Assembly (NCBI GenBank): GCA_963932465.1
Contig: OZ010792.1
Span: 186,715,377 to 186,779,376 of the forward strand
Reading direction: 5' to 3'
DNA length: 64,000 bases
Source of the DNA: Maratus speciosus
Lineage: Eukaryota > Arthropoda > Arachnida > Araneae > Salticidae
In this document: piece after piece, positions 23,758-35,784 of the stretch
How the letters are laid out: each line of letters starts with the position of its first letter
Numbering within the stretch: position 1 is the first letter of the stretch
Program-made: the position numbers and the translations under genes
The notes under the pieces: generated by a model
The model's input: only the letters and a program-made list of their open reading frames with translations
Databases searched by the model: none
What the model was told of the DNA's origin: nothing

Positions 23758-25325
23758 CATCCATTACGCTTTAAATTCACCAGAGGGTCGATCTTTAAAT
23801 CTATTTTTTTTTCATTGTATCAGTCTTATCGAAATGATAAAACTTCAACATATACTTTTCAATAGATTCTCTATTTATTTATTTGTTTATCTATTGAATT
23901 ATTTTTTTATTTATTTTGGACAATTTTTAAGGTGCATTTCATAAAATTAGCAGTCGGATTTTCAGTAATATAAATAGTTTATTTAAGAAATAAAATAAAA
24001 ATTACAAGGTAAATAGTCATTTTTATTGTATTTTTACATATGGCATGACCTTTTATTTATTTATTTTTTCCTTAAACTAACTTTCTGGTAATCTGATCCC
24101 GAGTATTATAGTAAAAAAGCATACAGGAAAAAGTTTCCAAAAGTTTAAAATTGCAGGAGAAGTGGGGTTTTTAAATTTTTTTTAACAAAATAAAGTTACA
24201 TTTTTACTTAATTAAATCCTTTTCCTCATAAACTCAATTAATAACATGTCGAAAATATATTATAAAACACTCAAAGAAAAAAATTCAAAGGATACCGAAT
24301 CCCCTTAAGTAATTTGCGGTGTTAAAGCTGTAGACGGTATATTCAATGTAGGTGGCACAATACGCTATTCCAAATCACATTGATCAAATGTGGCTACCTT
24401 CTGTAAAAAACTTTATTATTACAATTTATTTTCAGTTTTAAAAACATAACTTTATTAAAATTTAAAATTGTCTTGGTCAGACAGCTTACCTTTAATAGTG
24501 AAACTTGCTTACTAAAGTTTAAAAAATATAATGATCAGTAATGATCACTATCTTTTATCGTGAATTTGATATCAAAAGCTTATTTTCAGTTTAAAAATAT
24601 AATTTTCTTAAAACATAATTAACTTAAAGAATTATCAGTTATGTTTACACAATTCTTTCTTATTAACACGCGTTTCAAGCATTGATCCATGTCTTGGAGT
24701 TTACAGGTCGCAAGGTAGTTTCACACTTTATTAGCAAAACACCTGACGGTTCGGTGAGAAAATAACACTGGCTCACAACCTTTTCACTGGTAACACAAAT
24801 ATCAAACATTGTTTTTACTAACTTTTTTGACGCTGATTTCAACTATGAACTAAAAAATACTTCAAAAAATGTTTAAAAAAAAAAAAAAAAAAAAAAACTT
24901 CCCCAAATGATAACATTTTTGTAATGGTAATCCCCTATTACCCTATTTTGTTTTCTATAATTACGTGTGAAGATTTTACCATTTCTATACATAAACTGTT
25001 AGTAATTTATAAAGATTTTCTGTGAACCCACGAAAAATAATTGCTATAAGCCTTACTTGTGTAAGGTATAATTTCTTTCTCATAAAATGCCAATTTTAAA
25101 GATATACTAGACATGGTCAGGGCCTAACTGATTCAGGGGCATGAAGGGCAGTTGCTCTGCGGGTCCCACATTTGAAAGCAACCTCATGGGAGTAATCAGG
25201 AATTTCGTTAAGAGGGTGCCAAATGGTTAAAATGGGCTAAAAGGGACCGAAATTATTACATTTTCGAATATTTAGAAAAGAAATAAGTCCTTTCCTTTCC
25301 CTCTCGTATCGCATCCCCTTCCCTC

Positions 25326-25327
<2 letters not shown>

Positions 25328-25358
<31 letters not shown>
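25328..25358. repeat. poly(A), 31 bases
   Basis: A pure A homopolymer directly after a CCCTCGC-rich segment. Confidence 0.95.
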
Positions 25359-25360
<2 letters not shown>

Positions 25361-25564
25361 AAAGGAAAGAACGAGCTATATCATTAGAAAACTAATGATT
25401 AAAATTTGACTATAGCAACTTAGTAGTCTGTTGTTTTCAAATGAAATTCATTATTGGTATAAGTTGGGATTGCAACCGATCTCTCTTGTGATAATCCGTA
25501 TACATGCGTGAATATGGTACGAAACCTGGTACGAAATTTATGTGTACGGATGATTCTATGCAAA

Positions 25565-26348
25565 TACAGTAAAACCTCCCCAAAGCGACCACGTTCCGTT
25601 CCAATAAAAATTGGTCGCTCCGAGAGGTGGTCGCTTAATGGAGGTCATGTTTAAATCTAGATTTTAATTGTCCAGAAAAGGTAACAATTAACGTAACTAA
25701 AATTTATTTTTCACATTAGGAAAAAATATAAAAATTTAAGTATCAAAACAAAAGTTAATTAGATAAGTACTATAGATAAGTACTCTTAGATAAGTAGTAA
25801 TACTGCATAGTATAAAAAATTAATACATTGACGTTTGCTTTGATTTTACGGCTTTACCTTTTATAACTTTTATTTCCAAGTCCTTTCAAATTCAGTAAAA
25901 AAATGCAATTTTTTTTGGACGGAAACAAATAATGACGATTTCGTTAATTTATCTATTTCTTTGAGAATTTCATGACAGAATAGGGCAGAGGAGTTTATTG
26001 ACTGTCATTCTTAATTTGTCATCAGAGTTAAATTCATTGCCTAAAAAGGCCCAAAGGGGTTTAAACACTTAAAAGTTACCGGAATAAAAAGAAATCTAAA
26101 CCTAGTTTAGAAGTTTGATGAATAATGCGCTCTCCGGAATTATTTTTCTAATAAAATCTTCTTCAAACCACCGGGAAAAAATGGAATTTATTTCATTTTC
26201 TTCAAAGAAATGGGTCGCTCATGGAGGGAGTCCAACTAGGATGGTCTCTCAATGGAGGTAAAATTAGTATTGAGCGTATGGGAATAAATTTCGTTCCATG
26301 AAAAAATGGTCGATCAAGGAGGTGGTCGCACAGGGAGGTTTCACTGTA
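25565..26348. mobile_element. TA-flanked non-autonomous DNA transposon, 784 bp
   Basis: The left end TACAGTAAAACCTCCCCAAA and the right end (complement) TACAGTGAAACCTCCCTGTG form inverted repeats that continue into GCGACCAC. A further inverted copy of the 'GGTCGCT..ATGGAGG' block lies inside both ends (25611-25646 and 26214-26262). TA at both borders fits pogo/Tc1/mariner targets. No transposase frame remains. Confidence 0.85.
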
Positions 26349-27234
26349 GATCATTTTCATCACAGTGATGAAGAAAAAATAAATCATGTCAGAAGTTTCT
26401 AATTTTTTGTAACAAAACACTAGAAAAGATACTTATTGGCAAAAAAAAAAAAAAAAAAAAAAAAAAAATAGCTGCCAGGCTTAATATTAAAAATTGTATA
26501 ATTATTAGATTTTTAACGCTAGAAGCGCCGGAAATTTCACTAAGTAATATACAAAAAAAGCACACCGGAAATTTTATTTAAAAGGGTCCGAAACACAATT
26601 TAAAATAATTTTTATTTATTGAGTTAAAATTTAGATTTTTTGTGATTTTTAACCATGTTATTTGTAAACAAAATCACATAATAAAACTTCTCATATATAT
26701 TTTTTAAAGAATTTTAATTTAAAATTCATTAAAAAAGTGGGGTAATTTAAAATCGTTATAACTCGAAATATTATTTGTAGAATTTCATTTTTTTTTTCAG
26801 TTAAATAAGCAGAAATATGTAAGTTTTAATTTAGATTCAGTATTTTAAAAAAAATATTAATTTTTAAAAAAGTTAAAAATATTTAAATAAAAAAATGGTG
26901 TAACTTAAAAAAAAAAAACATATTTTCAAAAGTAAATATTTTTTTTCAAATCTGCTCAATCAAAATTTAAGTAAAACAATTTAAAAAGACATGTTGAACC
27001 ATTTATCTTTAACGGTTCTTGATTTATAACGATTTAAATACGAGAAATGGTGAAAAAAGCCATCAGGAAGAAAAACGCATTTTCACAAGAAATCGTTTTC
27101 ATGAAAACCTTCGCTTGAAAGCTAGATTTTGAAAACAAACCAAAACGAAAAATTTAATATTTCCTGTTCTAATTACGATAGAAACATGATTTAAACATCA
27201 TTTTTTGCAGGAAAAAACAGAAAATTTGTTAATG

Positions 27235-27282
<48 letters not shown>

Positions 27283-28385
27283 AATTTGGAGATTTTTGTG
27301 TCCCGAACCCCCTTAAAGCTTTTTAACTTATCTATTTATTTTTGTGCGATCGAATTGTTTTTTAAAGAAATTCTTGGTTCACATCGAACTATATTTGAAA
27401 TTCTTTTGGTTTTCTTTCTGGCTTTTCTTTACCTTTTACATAATAAATAACATTTTATACACCGATTTGCTTAAAAATGCGCTTTTATTTTCATCAAAAG
27501 CATTAAATTTTCAACAAAATATTTTTTCTACAAATTTTTAAAAATAATAGAGCAATTCTCTCACATAAGAATCATTCCCTCACATGAGGGAATGATAAAA
27601 TGTACATTATTAACTTTTTAAATTTGTACGCATAAATTAAATTAATAAAATAATACATGTTCTCAAACTATTTTTTCAGGAAAAACTAAACTACCCATTA
27701 ATACATTTTTAGAAAATAATTTTTACAAATTTAAATGAGGGAATGATAACATCATCTTAACATTTCCCCAATCTGTCTATTAAATTATTCCTTACACACT
27801 GAAGTATTTCTCCAGGATGGCTGAAAATTGTTTTACAGAGAGGTAAGGTTTATGTGCTCAGCAAATGAACAATGTTTCAGTCTACAGTATTACCACCTAT
27901 TTCAAATATCCAGAATTATTAATGAGTGAGGGAATTATCTTAAATATGAGTTGCAAACATTTTTGCCAAATAAAAATTGTATGTGCAGGCCAAAAAATAT
28001 ATATATAATTCATGTAAATAATACTTAATGTTCATATTAAAAAACAGGAGTCAGACAAAATAAATATAAATATTTCAATAAGGAATGATATTTTTTATAT
28101 TTTTGGGGGGTGGTAGTTGCATGTGAGTGAACGGTATTTTATTGGTTTAAAGATTTATTTTAAATATATGTTTTAATTAATGCTGCAATTTTATGAGCTA
28201 ATATAATAAACCATGTCTAAACTATATGTTAAAAAAATGCATTAGGCTTTTCTGTTGAAAAAATTTAAATAACCTCCTGTTTCATCATTATGGCCTATTT
28301 TCGTAGAATCACCCATACATACAATAGGTATGAAGTTTAATACTGGTCATTTCAGCTTAATTCACGAACAATTTCTCTGGATAGA
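26349..28385. other. AT-rich stretch; microsatellite and small palindrome
   Basis: A29 at 26440-26468; an AT microsatellite at about 27236-27279; a near-perfect palindrome CATTCCCTCACATGAGGGAA at about 27570, with a further 'GAGGGAATGATAA' near 27737. No gene. The plus-strand frames near 27205-27541 start in or beside the microsatellite. Confidence 0.5.
27236..27279. repeat. (AT)n microsatellite, about 44 bp
   Basis: A pure AT dinucleotide run. It creates a spurious Tyr-Ile run when translated. Confidence 0.95.
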
Positions 28386-28842
28386 TACCGGGTGTCCCAA
28401 AAAGGACTGACTGATTTTAAAATTCAATAACTTGCAAACGATGACAGATATTTAAAAAATTCTTGCAGGAGGGTTATGCATAAGGTCAAAAGTTTTTTTA
28501 CAGTGATTTTCAATTTTAGTTCGAATTACAAACAATAGATGGCGCTGCGATCAATAGACGCTGAATTCAGGCTCGATTTTTGGTACTTCGTGGCCCGGAT
28601 AATACATTTCCATCTCCTTTTTCAGCATGGAACAAGAGAAAGGACTAGAAATCGAGCCTGTATTTAGCGACTATTGCTTACAGCGCCATCTATTGTTTGT
28701 AATTCGAACTAAAATCGAAAATCACTGTAATAAAACTTTTGACCTTATGCATAACCCTCCTGCAAGAATTTTTTAAATATCTGTCACCGTTTGCAAGTTA
28801 TTGAATTTTAAAATCAGTCAGTCCTTTTTGGGACACCCGGTA
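28386..28842. mobile_element. foldback MITE, 457 bp
   Basis: Two ~200 bp arms (28388-28590 and 28640-28840) are almost perfect complements. Ends are TACCGGGTGTCCCAAAAAGG and its complement, with TA at both borders. The arms each hold AGATGGCGC (28538 and, inverted, 28683). The ~50 bp centre is not paired. It is non-coding and could fold as one long hairpin RNA if transcribed. Confidence 0.9.
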
Positions 28843-29301
28843 GAAGGAGGCCCTTAAAATAATGCTTGCCAAGGGACCTAGATAATCGGGCCCTGCGTAT
28901 ACTTTCACGTAAAATGCTAGCTTTCGAACTGCGTTAGTATTAAATAGCTAATATTTAATTAAGTATTGGATTGTCAGTATTTATGTTAAATTTAATATCG
29001 ATATTCATAAATTTTTGCCGATACTTTGTCTGTTCGGGTACTATAACTCAAGTACTTCAAATATAATTTGAATTCGGTAAGATAACTTTGATATAGACTA
29101 ATGAATCATTTTGTATATTTCTAATGAAAGACGAATGAGATGGGCTCGCACGATTTCTACTTTTGAGTACGACTATTTCGGAATCGTAATATTCGCCTTA
29201 TTTGATGAACAAACTCGGCAATAAAATAAAATTACTATTCGGAAATAAAACTGAAACTCAAAAGTATACTCAAAAGTAAGAACCGTGAGAACCCTGCAAA
29301 G
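28843..29301. other. no feature seen
   Basis: AT-rich sequence between the foldback and the hAT element. Confidence 0.45.
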
Positions 29302-29527
29302 CGTCTAAGCAGGGGCGTAGCCACAGATATTTTTTCGGGGGGGGAGAGTTCGAAAATTTCCCAACTTGAAACTAATTGCTCCGATTTTCGACTAAAATGA
29401 TATGCACAACGTGTGTAATAATTATAATGATACTTTTGCATAAAAAATTCCTTTCCAAAGAAAAATTCTGAAACTGAAAACAAAAATTCTAATTATGGGT
29501 TTGTTTACTAAAAATATAAATACGCTT

Positions 29528-30523
29528 TTTACTTTCTTCTATCTTTACAAGAAGAAAGTATTGGATTCGTAAAAAAATTCGACTTCCGGTTTTAGACTGA
29601 TTTATACGTTTTAGTAAGTCCTGAATACGATTCGACTGTTTTTAGAAAATATCTGTCTGATATATCTGAAAATATCTGTCTGATCTATGTGATACAAATT
29701 TTGTGGACGCTCTAACATAAGAACTAATGCACGAAATTTAATAAAACTTTAGAGATTCACTTATACAATCGAACCTCGTTAACGCGAACACTCAAGGGGA
29801 AGCTTTTTTTGTTCATATTAAAAGTAGTTCGTGTTATCAGAACTTAACTACATTACATACAACTGGACGAAGCAATCGGAAACAGTTCGTGTTAACGAGG
29901 TTTGACTGTACCTTGATAAAAATTGGCGCTGATTTGTTTTTGGTGTAAATCGTCCAACAGGTGGCACTGCTATGCGGCATTTTTCACGATTTACATGATT
30001 TTAGCGATAATTATATCTCAAAAACTATTGCACAGAATTTGATCAAACTTCATATTCTGTTAAACCTTGACATAATTTGATGCAGATTAGCTTTTTATGT
30101 ATATCATATAGCAGGTGGCGCTGCTATGCAGCATTTTTCATGATTTTGCGATAGCTGTATGTCAAAAACTAATGCACGGAATTTAGTCAAACTTCATATT
30201 CCACATAAGTAGCACTTCCACATAAATAGATCCTTATTAGGCTTTGGTCTATACTGTCCAAAGCTATCGCTTTTGTGCACTTTGAGTAAGGAATTTTGGT
30301 TGCAGACATCTAAGAGGCTGGGTGCCAAAATTCAATGATTTATTTGAAAAATGCTATACTTATATCTCCTTTTTAAATGCACACAATTCAACGAATCTAT
30401 ACCTTTAGAGTTTGTTATTATAGGCAAAGAATTGTCATTTAATTTTGGCACTGTGATTGCAAATTTTGAGGCATTAACATGTATGGAGTAGAAGAAAATT
30501 TTGGGACTGGCACATCCGACTAG
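29528..30523 (-). mobile_element. H1 family Helitron-like element, copy E, nested in hAT
   Basis: Reverse orientation: the 5' end is the complement of GGGACTGGCACATCCGACTA at 30504-30523, and the hairpin is at 29530-29560. It holds monomers with AGGTGGCAC (29958 region) and AGGTGGCGC (30113). Its 5'-proximal part (30200-30480) lacks the monomer pattern. A 147 bp MITE is inserted inside it, a third level of nesting. Confidence 0.75.
29764..29910. mobile_element. 147 bp TA-flanked MITE inside H1 copy E
   Basis: Ends TACAATCGAACCTCGTTAAC and (complement) TACAGTCAAACCTCGTTAAC are good inverted repeats with TA borders, of pogo/mariner type. They interrupt the H1 monomer between 'GATTCACTTA' and 'CCTTGATAAAAATTGG'. 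Confidence 0.85.
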
Positions 30524-30554
30524 TTTTCACTTAATATTAATTCTTGTGGTCTTC

Positions 30555-30994
30555 AAAGAAGCCCACCTGTTAATAACATCGCTTAGTTTAATAAAATTCC
30601 CTATTTCACTTTCATATTTTAAAAGCATTAGGCTGTGAAGTCTGTCATCCCTCATTGTAGCTTGCAATATATATTTTTTAAATTTTTATTTGACTAAAGA
30701 TTCTTTCATTAGATGCAACGCCATAAAGATAAGCTGCTGTGAATGTTAAGGTACGAGTATATAGTTTGACGGCGTGACCCAAATAGTCTTTGAATTTCAT
30801 GGCATGAGTAAAAGGTTTGTTAAGTGAATTGGGATTTGCTTTATTTCTATTTGACTGTGCAAGTCATGTACATCCGGTTTCTCATATACAAGTGAAAACA
30901 TTATTAACTTTTCCCATGCACAATTGTAATTTGAATATGGAATGCATTGCTGCAATATTCTCTTGATATAAGGAACATTGTCATTTAAGCCCAT
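30555..30994 (-). pseudogene. hAT transposase C-terminal remnant
   Basis: On the minus strand, SNERIFSQIK (about 30693-30725) is followed, after a one-base frame change, by LQATMRDDRLHSLMLLKYE (about 30610-30670). These match the conserved hAT C-terminal dimerisation pattern ERxFS..K followed by LR..M...RL..L.LL. A 65-codon frame upstream (30797-30994) contains EKPDVHDLHSQIE and may be earlier transposase sequence. The catalytic N-terminal parts are not recognisable. The gene is dead through frameshifts, stops and nested insertions. Its strand and place inside the TIR-bounded element support the reading. Confidence 0.65.
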
Positions 30995-31092
30995 TACTAA
31001 ATTCCCGAAATTTTCTTGTATTTCTTATAATTTTTTACTGTAAAACTTATGTGTATCAATGTCCATTGCTGTGCTATTATTTTTATCTATTG

Positions 31093-31257
31093 CCTTTGGC
31101 ATAGTTACCAACCTCCCGATTTTTTGGATACCAGTAAAATCTTACAAAAACGTTCGCTTTATTTAATTGCATAAATTGTGCGATTGTATAAAGCAAGTAT
31201 TTTAGAATAACAATATTGGTATGAAAAAAATCGGGAGGTTGGCAACTATGCCTTTGG
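31093..31257. mobile_element. 151 bp MITE in the hAT element, 7 bp target duplication
   Basis: Ends CATAGTTACCAACCTCCCGA and (complement) CATAGTTGCCAACCTCCCGA are inverted repeats continuing into a T-run. CCTTTGG flanks it at 31093-31099 and 31251-31257. A diverged relative seems present at 51490-51650 ('CATAACTGCCAAC', 'GTGCGATTGAATAAA'). Confidence 0.85.
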
Positions 31258-32381
31258 TGAAACTGTTTTCCTACGGTGCTTTCGGAACTCAGCTTCTCCA
31301 GTCACATTCTAATTGTTTGTGAGCTTGTCTGTAAGGAAATCTTTATTTCTTCAAAATTTTATTCAAGTGCAACGTGTCAGTGTTACAGTGCATGTCGATT
31401 TTTTCTTCAGTTGATGGACTGCTTTCATGGTCATATTTCTGTTCCAAATTAAAATCGTCCATTTTATACCTTTTTCATCATCGAATGGATTTTTAGATGC
31501 TCCAAAACCTTGTACGAAAACTCTTTTCCTATTATGAAGGGATTCTTTGTGCTGAGATTTATAGTAACTTTTTAGAACATCTTTAAACACAGAACACTGG
31601 ACTTTTGGTTTAAAATTTTATAAACACATATGAATATAAACGAACAGGACTGATATATATTTCTGCACACAAGTAAAAGTAAAATCTGACAAATTTATCT
31701 AAACTAACGACTTCTTATATCAGCATTTGCTCATATAACGCTTTTTACTTGACAGTGAAGGGTTAACTAATTTTTGCGGCAAAAAAATCACGAGAATGAG
31801 TAAAATATTGTCCAAAAATCGCAAAATTAGTCAAAAAAGTTGTGAAAACTCATCAAATCTTCTTGCCCATAGCTGTGTTTCAAGTAGGTTACTACATTCC
31901 TTTCTGTTGTGCTACAAGTGATTTCAAATTTTCAAACGAAGCTGCAATCCCTTTGGATTAAAATAGCTGGATTCTCTTTTGAGAGGAGAAGGGGAGGTAG
32001 GGTGAAAATTTGAGAAAGGAACAAAGTTTTGGAGGAAATAAAGGAACTGGTTAGTCAGTTATTGATGGACAGGAGTAGAGAAATTTAGGTCTGGTAGTTG
32101 TACAATATTTTTGTAGAACTGAAAAATACACTGATAGATTAAGTGTGGCTGATCTCTTTTTGTATTTCTTTTGATAATTTAACTTGTTTACTGTTGCAGT
32201 ACTCAAAATAATCACCAAAACAATAAAAATTTCGTAATTTTTTTACTATTACTTTTAAAAAAGAAAATGTCTCAAAAATCTAGAATTTCCCAACTCTAAG
32301 CTCAAATTTCCCAACTTCACATATATTGGGGGGGGAGGCTCCCCCCCCATACCCCCCCATGGCGACGCCCCTGCGTCTAAG

Positions 32382-33459
32382 CCTTGCACTGAAATGAAAA
32401 TCCTAAATAAATGCTCAATCCATGTAACATTAAAAAAATTAAAAACAATGTTTTTAAAAATAAATAGAAAAATATGAAAATTGCCCATTATATAGAGAGA
32501 AAATCTGAATTTCGTTAAAAAATAGCAGACGATTTCTTTAAAACAAATTCGAATCCATTTTCTTAGAACAAGCATTAGAAATATTTTATTCTGTGCGAAT
32601 TTCAATTAACATATGGGGTTACAGAGAAGATTAGTGAAAGTTGGAGAATTCGAATTATCTAAAGAGAATTTTAAAATATTCCCGTTTTATTCCCTGCAAA
32701 CTTTCCTTAACGTCATAGTTCAAATAAGCTGCATTTTTTTAAATTGTAAACTAATTTTATAACTTTTTATTTCTTTTAGTATTTTGTTAAATTTCCTATC
32801 TTTGCAAATAAATACAAGTGAAATTGAAAAGTTTATGAGATATCTGTAAAACTAAGATTTTTCGCAAATAATTCTTATAGTCGCCGAGCCAGGTGCAAAT
32901 TTCGTCAGTTATTTCCTCCCGGCCGATAATTTGTAAAATGCTTCAGAGGGTTGTATCATGAAGCTATGTGAACTTCAGCTGCGGTTCCGTGGGTGGGTTG
33001 AGCAGCGGTAGCCTCCCAAACACGTAAAAAAAGAAAAAAAAAATTAGTCATTTCCTCCAGGTTGAAAATTTGTCAAATTATAGCTAACCCAATATCTTGA
33101 AGAAAAAAAAAAAGTCAGCTGATTATAAAGTGGTGGGTAATGCGTCAGCTGGTCACATGGACATGAAAAAATTATACAGGTTGCAAAGGAAAGTCCCTTT
33201 AACCTAAAAATACTTGCGAACGGAGAGAGCTACAGCTATGTAAGTGAGGTAACGGTATAGTAAGGCGACTACGCCCGATTTAATGTAAACGACGGCAGCG
33301 CCCCCTAGTGGCGAAATTTGGAAAATAGCTACTGAAAATCGTAAACGAAAAGAAATAAAGCAAAATTTCTAGTTAGAAAGTTTTAGAGCATCAGTTAATT
33401 AGTACGAAACGACATTTGGTTCACACGGATAAGATAAATCGTCGCCTGTATACCCAAAA
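32382..33459. other. no gene; degenerate ~155 bp duplication
   Basis: 'GTCAGTTATTTCCTCC' (32904) and 'GTCATTTCCTCC' (33046) start two diverged adjacent units. An isolated GCGCCCCCTAGTGG at 33298-33311 matches the vertebrate-type CTCF consensus on the complement. Otherwise plain AT-rich DNA. Confidence 0.45.
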
Positions 33460-33890
33460 ATTCCGAAATCGATGAGCGACGATTCTACTTTGCATATTCC
33501 CATTCCGTAAATGTAGCAGTGAACAATTTCAGATTGTGACGTAGATGTAAATCCTCCATTTTAATTCCAAAACTGACAAATGGCAGCAAGAATATTTAAA
33601 AAAATTTTTGCTTTTGTAATGAAAGTTAAAATTAACGGGGTTTTATTTTGTAAGAAATTCGTTTGAATATTCTGGTGTCAGTCAATTATTTCATCAGTTT
33701 ACGAACAGAATTCTTCTGCCCCTAAAAGGGTTAATCTAAAATTTTAAATTCATTGGAAATTAAATTTTTACAGACATTACAGCACAGTACAACGTCACAA
33801 TCTGAAATTGTGCACTGCTACATTTACGGAATGTGAATTATGCCCATGGAGATTTCGGAAGGATTTTAATCACCGATGTTGTCACGACGC
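33460..33890. mobile_element. imperfect foldback element, ~0.43 kb
   Basis: The arm at 33501-33543 ('CATTCCGTAAATGTAGCAGT...') is the complement of 33790-33832 with few mismatches. Weaker pairing continues outwards to 'ATTCCGAAATCGATG' and 'GATTTCGGAA'. Borders are approximate. A chance plus-strand frame begins inside the right arm. Confidence 0.6.
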
Positions 33891-34050
33891 TTCGGTATAT
33901 TATATCAGTAAATGGGCTAGAATTTACAGTCATACCGTTTCTCATATTGAATTGCGTATGAGCATTCGTATTGACTGTGATTGGAATCAGAGGCGTGGGA
34001 AAGGAAGGGGACTCAAACTCTTTTTATTCAAATTAAACCGTTATAAAAAC

Positions 34051-34470
34051 TAATCGGATGTTGCAATCCCAAAACTATCTTCTATCTCATACATGTTAAT
34101 ACTTCCTGAAAAATTCAGCATATCAGCACCACCGGTAAGGTGATTTACACCAAAATCTAATCATCAACAACTTATTTCAACTTTAACTGAATCTGAAGTT
34201 TGATGAAATCCCGTGCATTAGTTTTTAGATAGAGCTATTGCGGAAATCGTAAGAAATTCTGCATAGCAGCGCCACCTGTTGGGCGATTTACACCAAAAAC
34301 AAATCAGGACCAATTTATACCAGGGACTAACTGAATCTGAAGCTTGATGAAAATTCATGCATTAGTTCTTCAGATCTCTCAGTTGTCTATTCGAAAACCG
34401 AAACTTTTCACGAATCCAATACTTTCTTCCTCTAAAGATAGAACAAAGTAATAAAACTATTACTAAATCA
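34051..34470 (+). mobile_element. H1 element, copy F (first unit of a tandem dimer)
   Basis: Begins TAATCGGATGTTGCAATCCC, carries one full GCGCCACCT core (34269) and ends with the hairpin at 34420-34450 (variant arm GAACAAAGTA) plus 'ATAAAACTATTACTAAAT'. The same hairpin variant and the same downstream 18 bases close copy G at 38446-38496, so the two are sister units. Confidence 0.65.
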
Positions 34471-34539
34471 GTATATATTGCGGAAATTGTGAAAATGCAG
34501 CATAGCACCTGTGCAGCGTCACCTGTTGGTAGCAGGGCT

Positions 34540-34670
34540 TAATTTGCACCTGAGCCCACCGGAACTCAGCTCTGGTACTTCTCTTTTTTTGGTAAATATT
34601 TAAATATTGGTCGGAATTCACCGGAGCTCATAAATACAGGGCTCCGGAGCCCAGTGCAATAGCGTTTCCG
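34540..34670. repeat. hAT-like left-terminal region with GGAGCTC palindromes
   Basis: Contains 'TGAGCCCACCGGAACTCAG' and 'GGAGCTCATAAATACAGGG' in internal repetition. The same two-part unit is seen at 55187-55300. Confidence 0.6.
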
Positions 34671-34799
34671 AATAATTAAAGCGTAAATTACTCTTTCCTT
34701 TCCCTCCCACATCTCCAAGTTTTTGCATTCTTTTCTATCAAAACCCTTTTATGAGACGTAATGTATAGCACACGTATGATAGGACAATAGGAGCATTAA

Positions 34800-35190
34800 A
34801 GCTGCTGTCCCTGGCGGCGAGGACACTCACGAGCTAATGCTAATCCTATGGGGAAAGGTTTATCTAATTTCTCGTTAGCATTTCGACATTTTTAAATATT
34901 TTTTTTTTTACTCTTTCGAGTTTGGTTGCAGATACCTTTAGAATGACACTTTCATTTTCAGAACCGGTTTTGAAAGTGAAAGTAACTTTATAAAAAATAT
35001 CTGCGACCAAAATCGAAAAAGTAAAAAAGATGCGATGTAAAGACGGACCTCGGCTATCCAATGCAAAATAAAGAATAAATAAATAAAAAAAATATATTTA
35101 AAAACGTCGAAATGCAAACGAGATATTAGAAAAATCCCACCACATAGCTCGTGAGTACCTTCGCCGGTATAGGGACAGGACGTAGGAGAT
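34800..35190. mobile_element. foldback element, ~0.39 kb, nested in the hAT-like element
   Basis: Two pairs of complementary blocks: 34812-34836 with 35146-35182 (GCTGTCCCTGGCGG..CACGAGCT), and 34868-34906 with 35090-35126 (CTCGTTAGCATTTCGAC). A third, inner block (GGTTGCAGATA / TATCTGCGACC) brings the axis to about 34995. Open frames across it are chance. Confidence 0.75.
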
Positions 35191-35784
35191 GGGAGATGAA
35201 ACGTGTTCAATTTTTGCACCAGTCTTTGGGCTTGGGCGGAAGGGCATCGATTATAGTTTAAGATATGCCCCTTTTATAGGAATTTTAAAAACGTTTTTCG
35301 ATTTTTCAATTTCTGGGAATTTTATTCATTTTTTCATAAAAATGCATAGATGCGAACTATTTCTTTTTTGAGTTAACACAATTTCCGAATCATAATCCTT
35401 ACCATATTTAATCGCAGAATTCTGCGATTAATTAACATTAAAATTAGGCAAAGTTTTCTATTTGGAAGGATGGATAAAAGTGGAGTTGACAGTTAAGTAT
35501 ACGCAAATAGATATATTTAAAAAAAGTCCTTCCGGCCAGTGCCGGGAGGAAGAGGTAGCTTTCATATTCCTTATTTTTAAAAAGCCAACTTATATTATTC
35601 AAACACACGAAGCTCAATTAAGTGGAAACCGAATGTAGGAGATTCAATACTAATTTTTATCAATACTAAATCATTATGAATGAGAATTTCGCGAAATTAG
35701 TCAGCTATATCCAAGCTGCTTTTATTTAAAGTCACTTATATTTGGCTGCCAAATTCGGCGATTTCTTAAAGTGCCTGCTATTTT
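35191..35784. other. no feature seen
   Basis: AT-rich interior of the hAT-like element, without a recognised protein motif. Confidence 0.45.

Larger units (their letters stand above)
22366..25564. other. AT-rich stretch without genes
   Basis: Contains a spaced duplication: 'TTGTTGCCAAA' followed by 'AATAATAATATTTCCTTT' at about 22804 and 23124. It also has a GTCCGTCTGTCTGTGTG low-complexity block near 23508, T39 at 23719-23757 and A31 at 25328-25358. No coding signal. Confidence 0.5.
29302..32381 (-). mobile_element. hAT transposon, 3.06 kb, decayed, with nested insertions
   Basis: The perfect 8 bp duplication CGTCTAAG (29302-29309 and 32374-32381) borders an element whose ends read CAGGGGCGTAGCC and, on the other strand, CAGGGGCGTCGCC. 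An 8 bp duplication with CAGGG-type ends is the hAT hallmark. Inside lie an H1 copy (29528-30523), a 151 bp MITE (31100-31250) and a transposase remnant on the minus strand. The element has G- and C-runs just inside each end. Confidence 0.9.

Noticed and set aside
27205..27450. 81-codon frame with Tyr-Ile repeats
   Set aside because: The repeats are the translation of an AT microsatellite.
32255..32605. 116-codon minus-strand open frame
   Set aside because: It runs across the right end of the hAT element and its G/C runs into flanking DNA, giving Gly/Pro runs. A real protein would not cross the insertion border.
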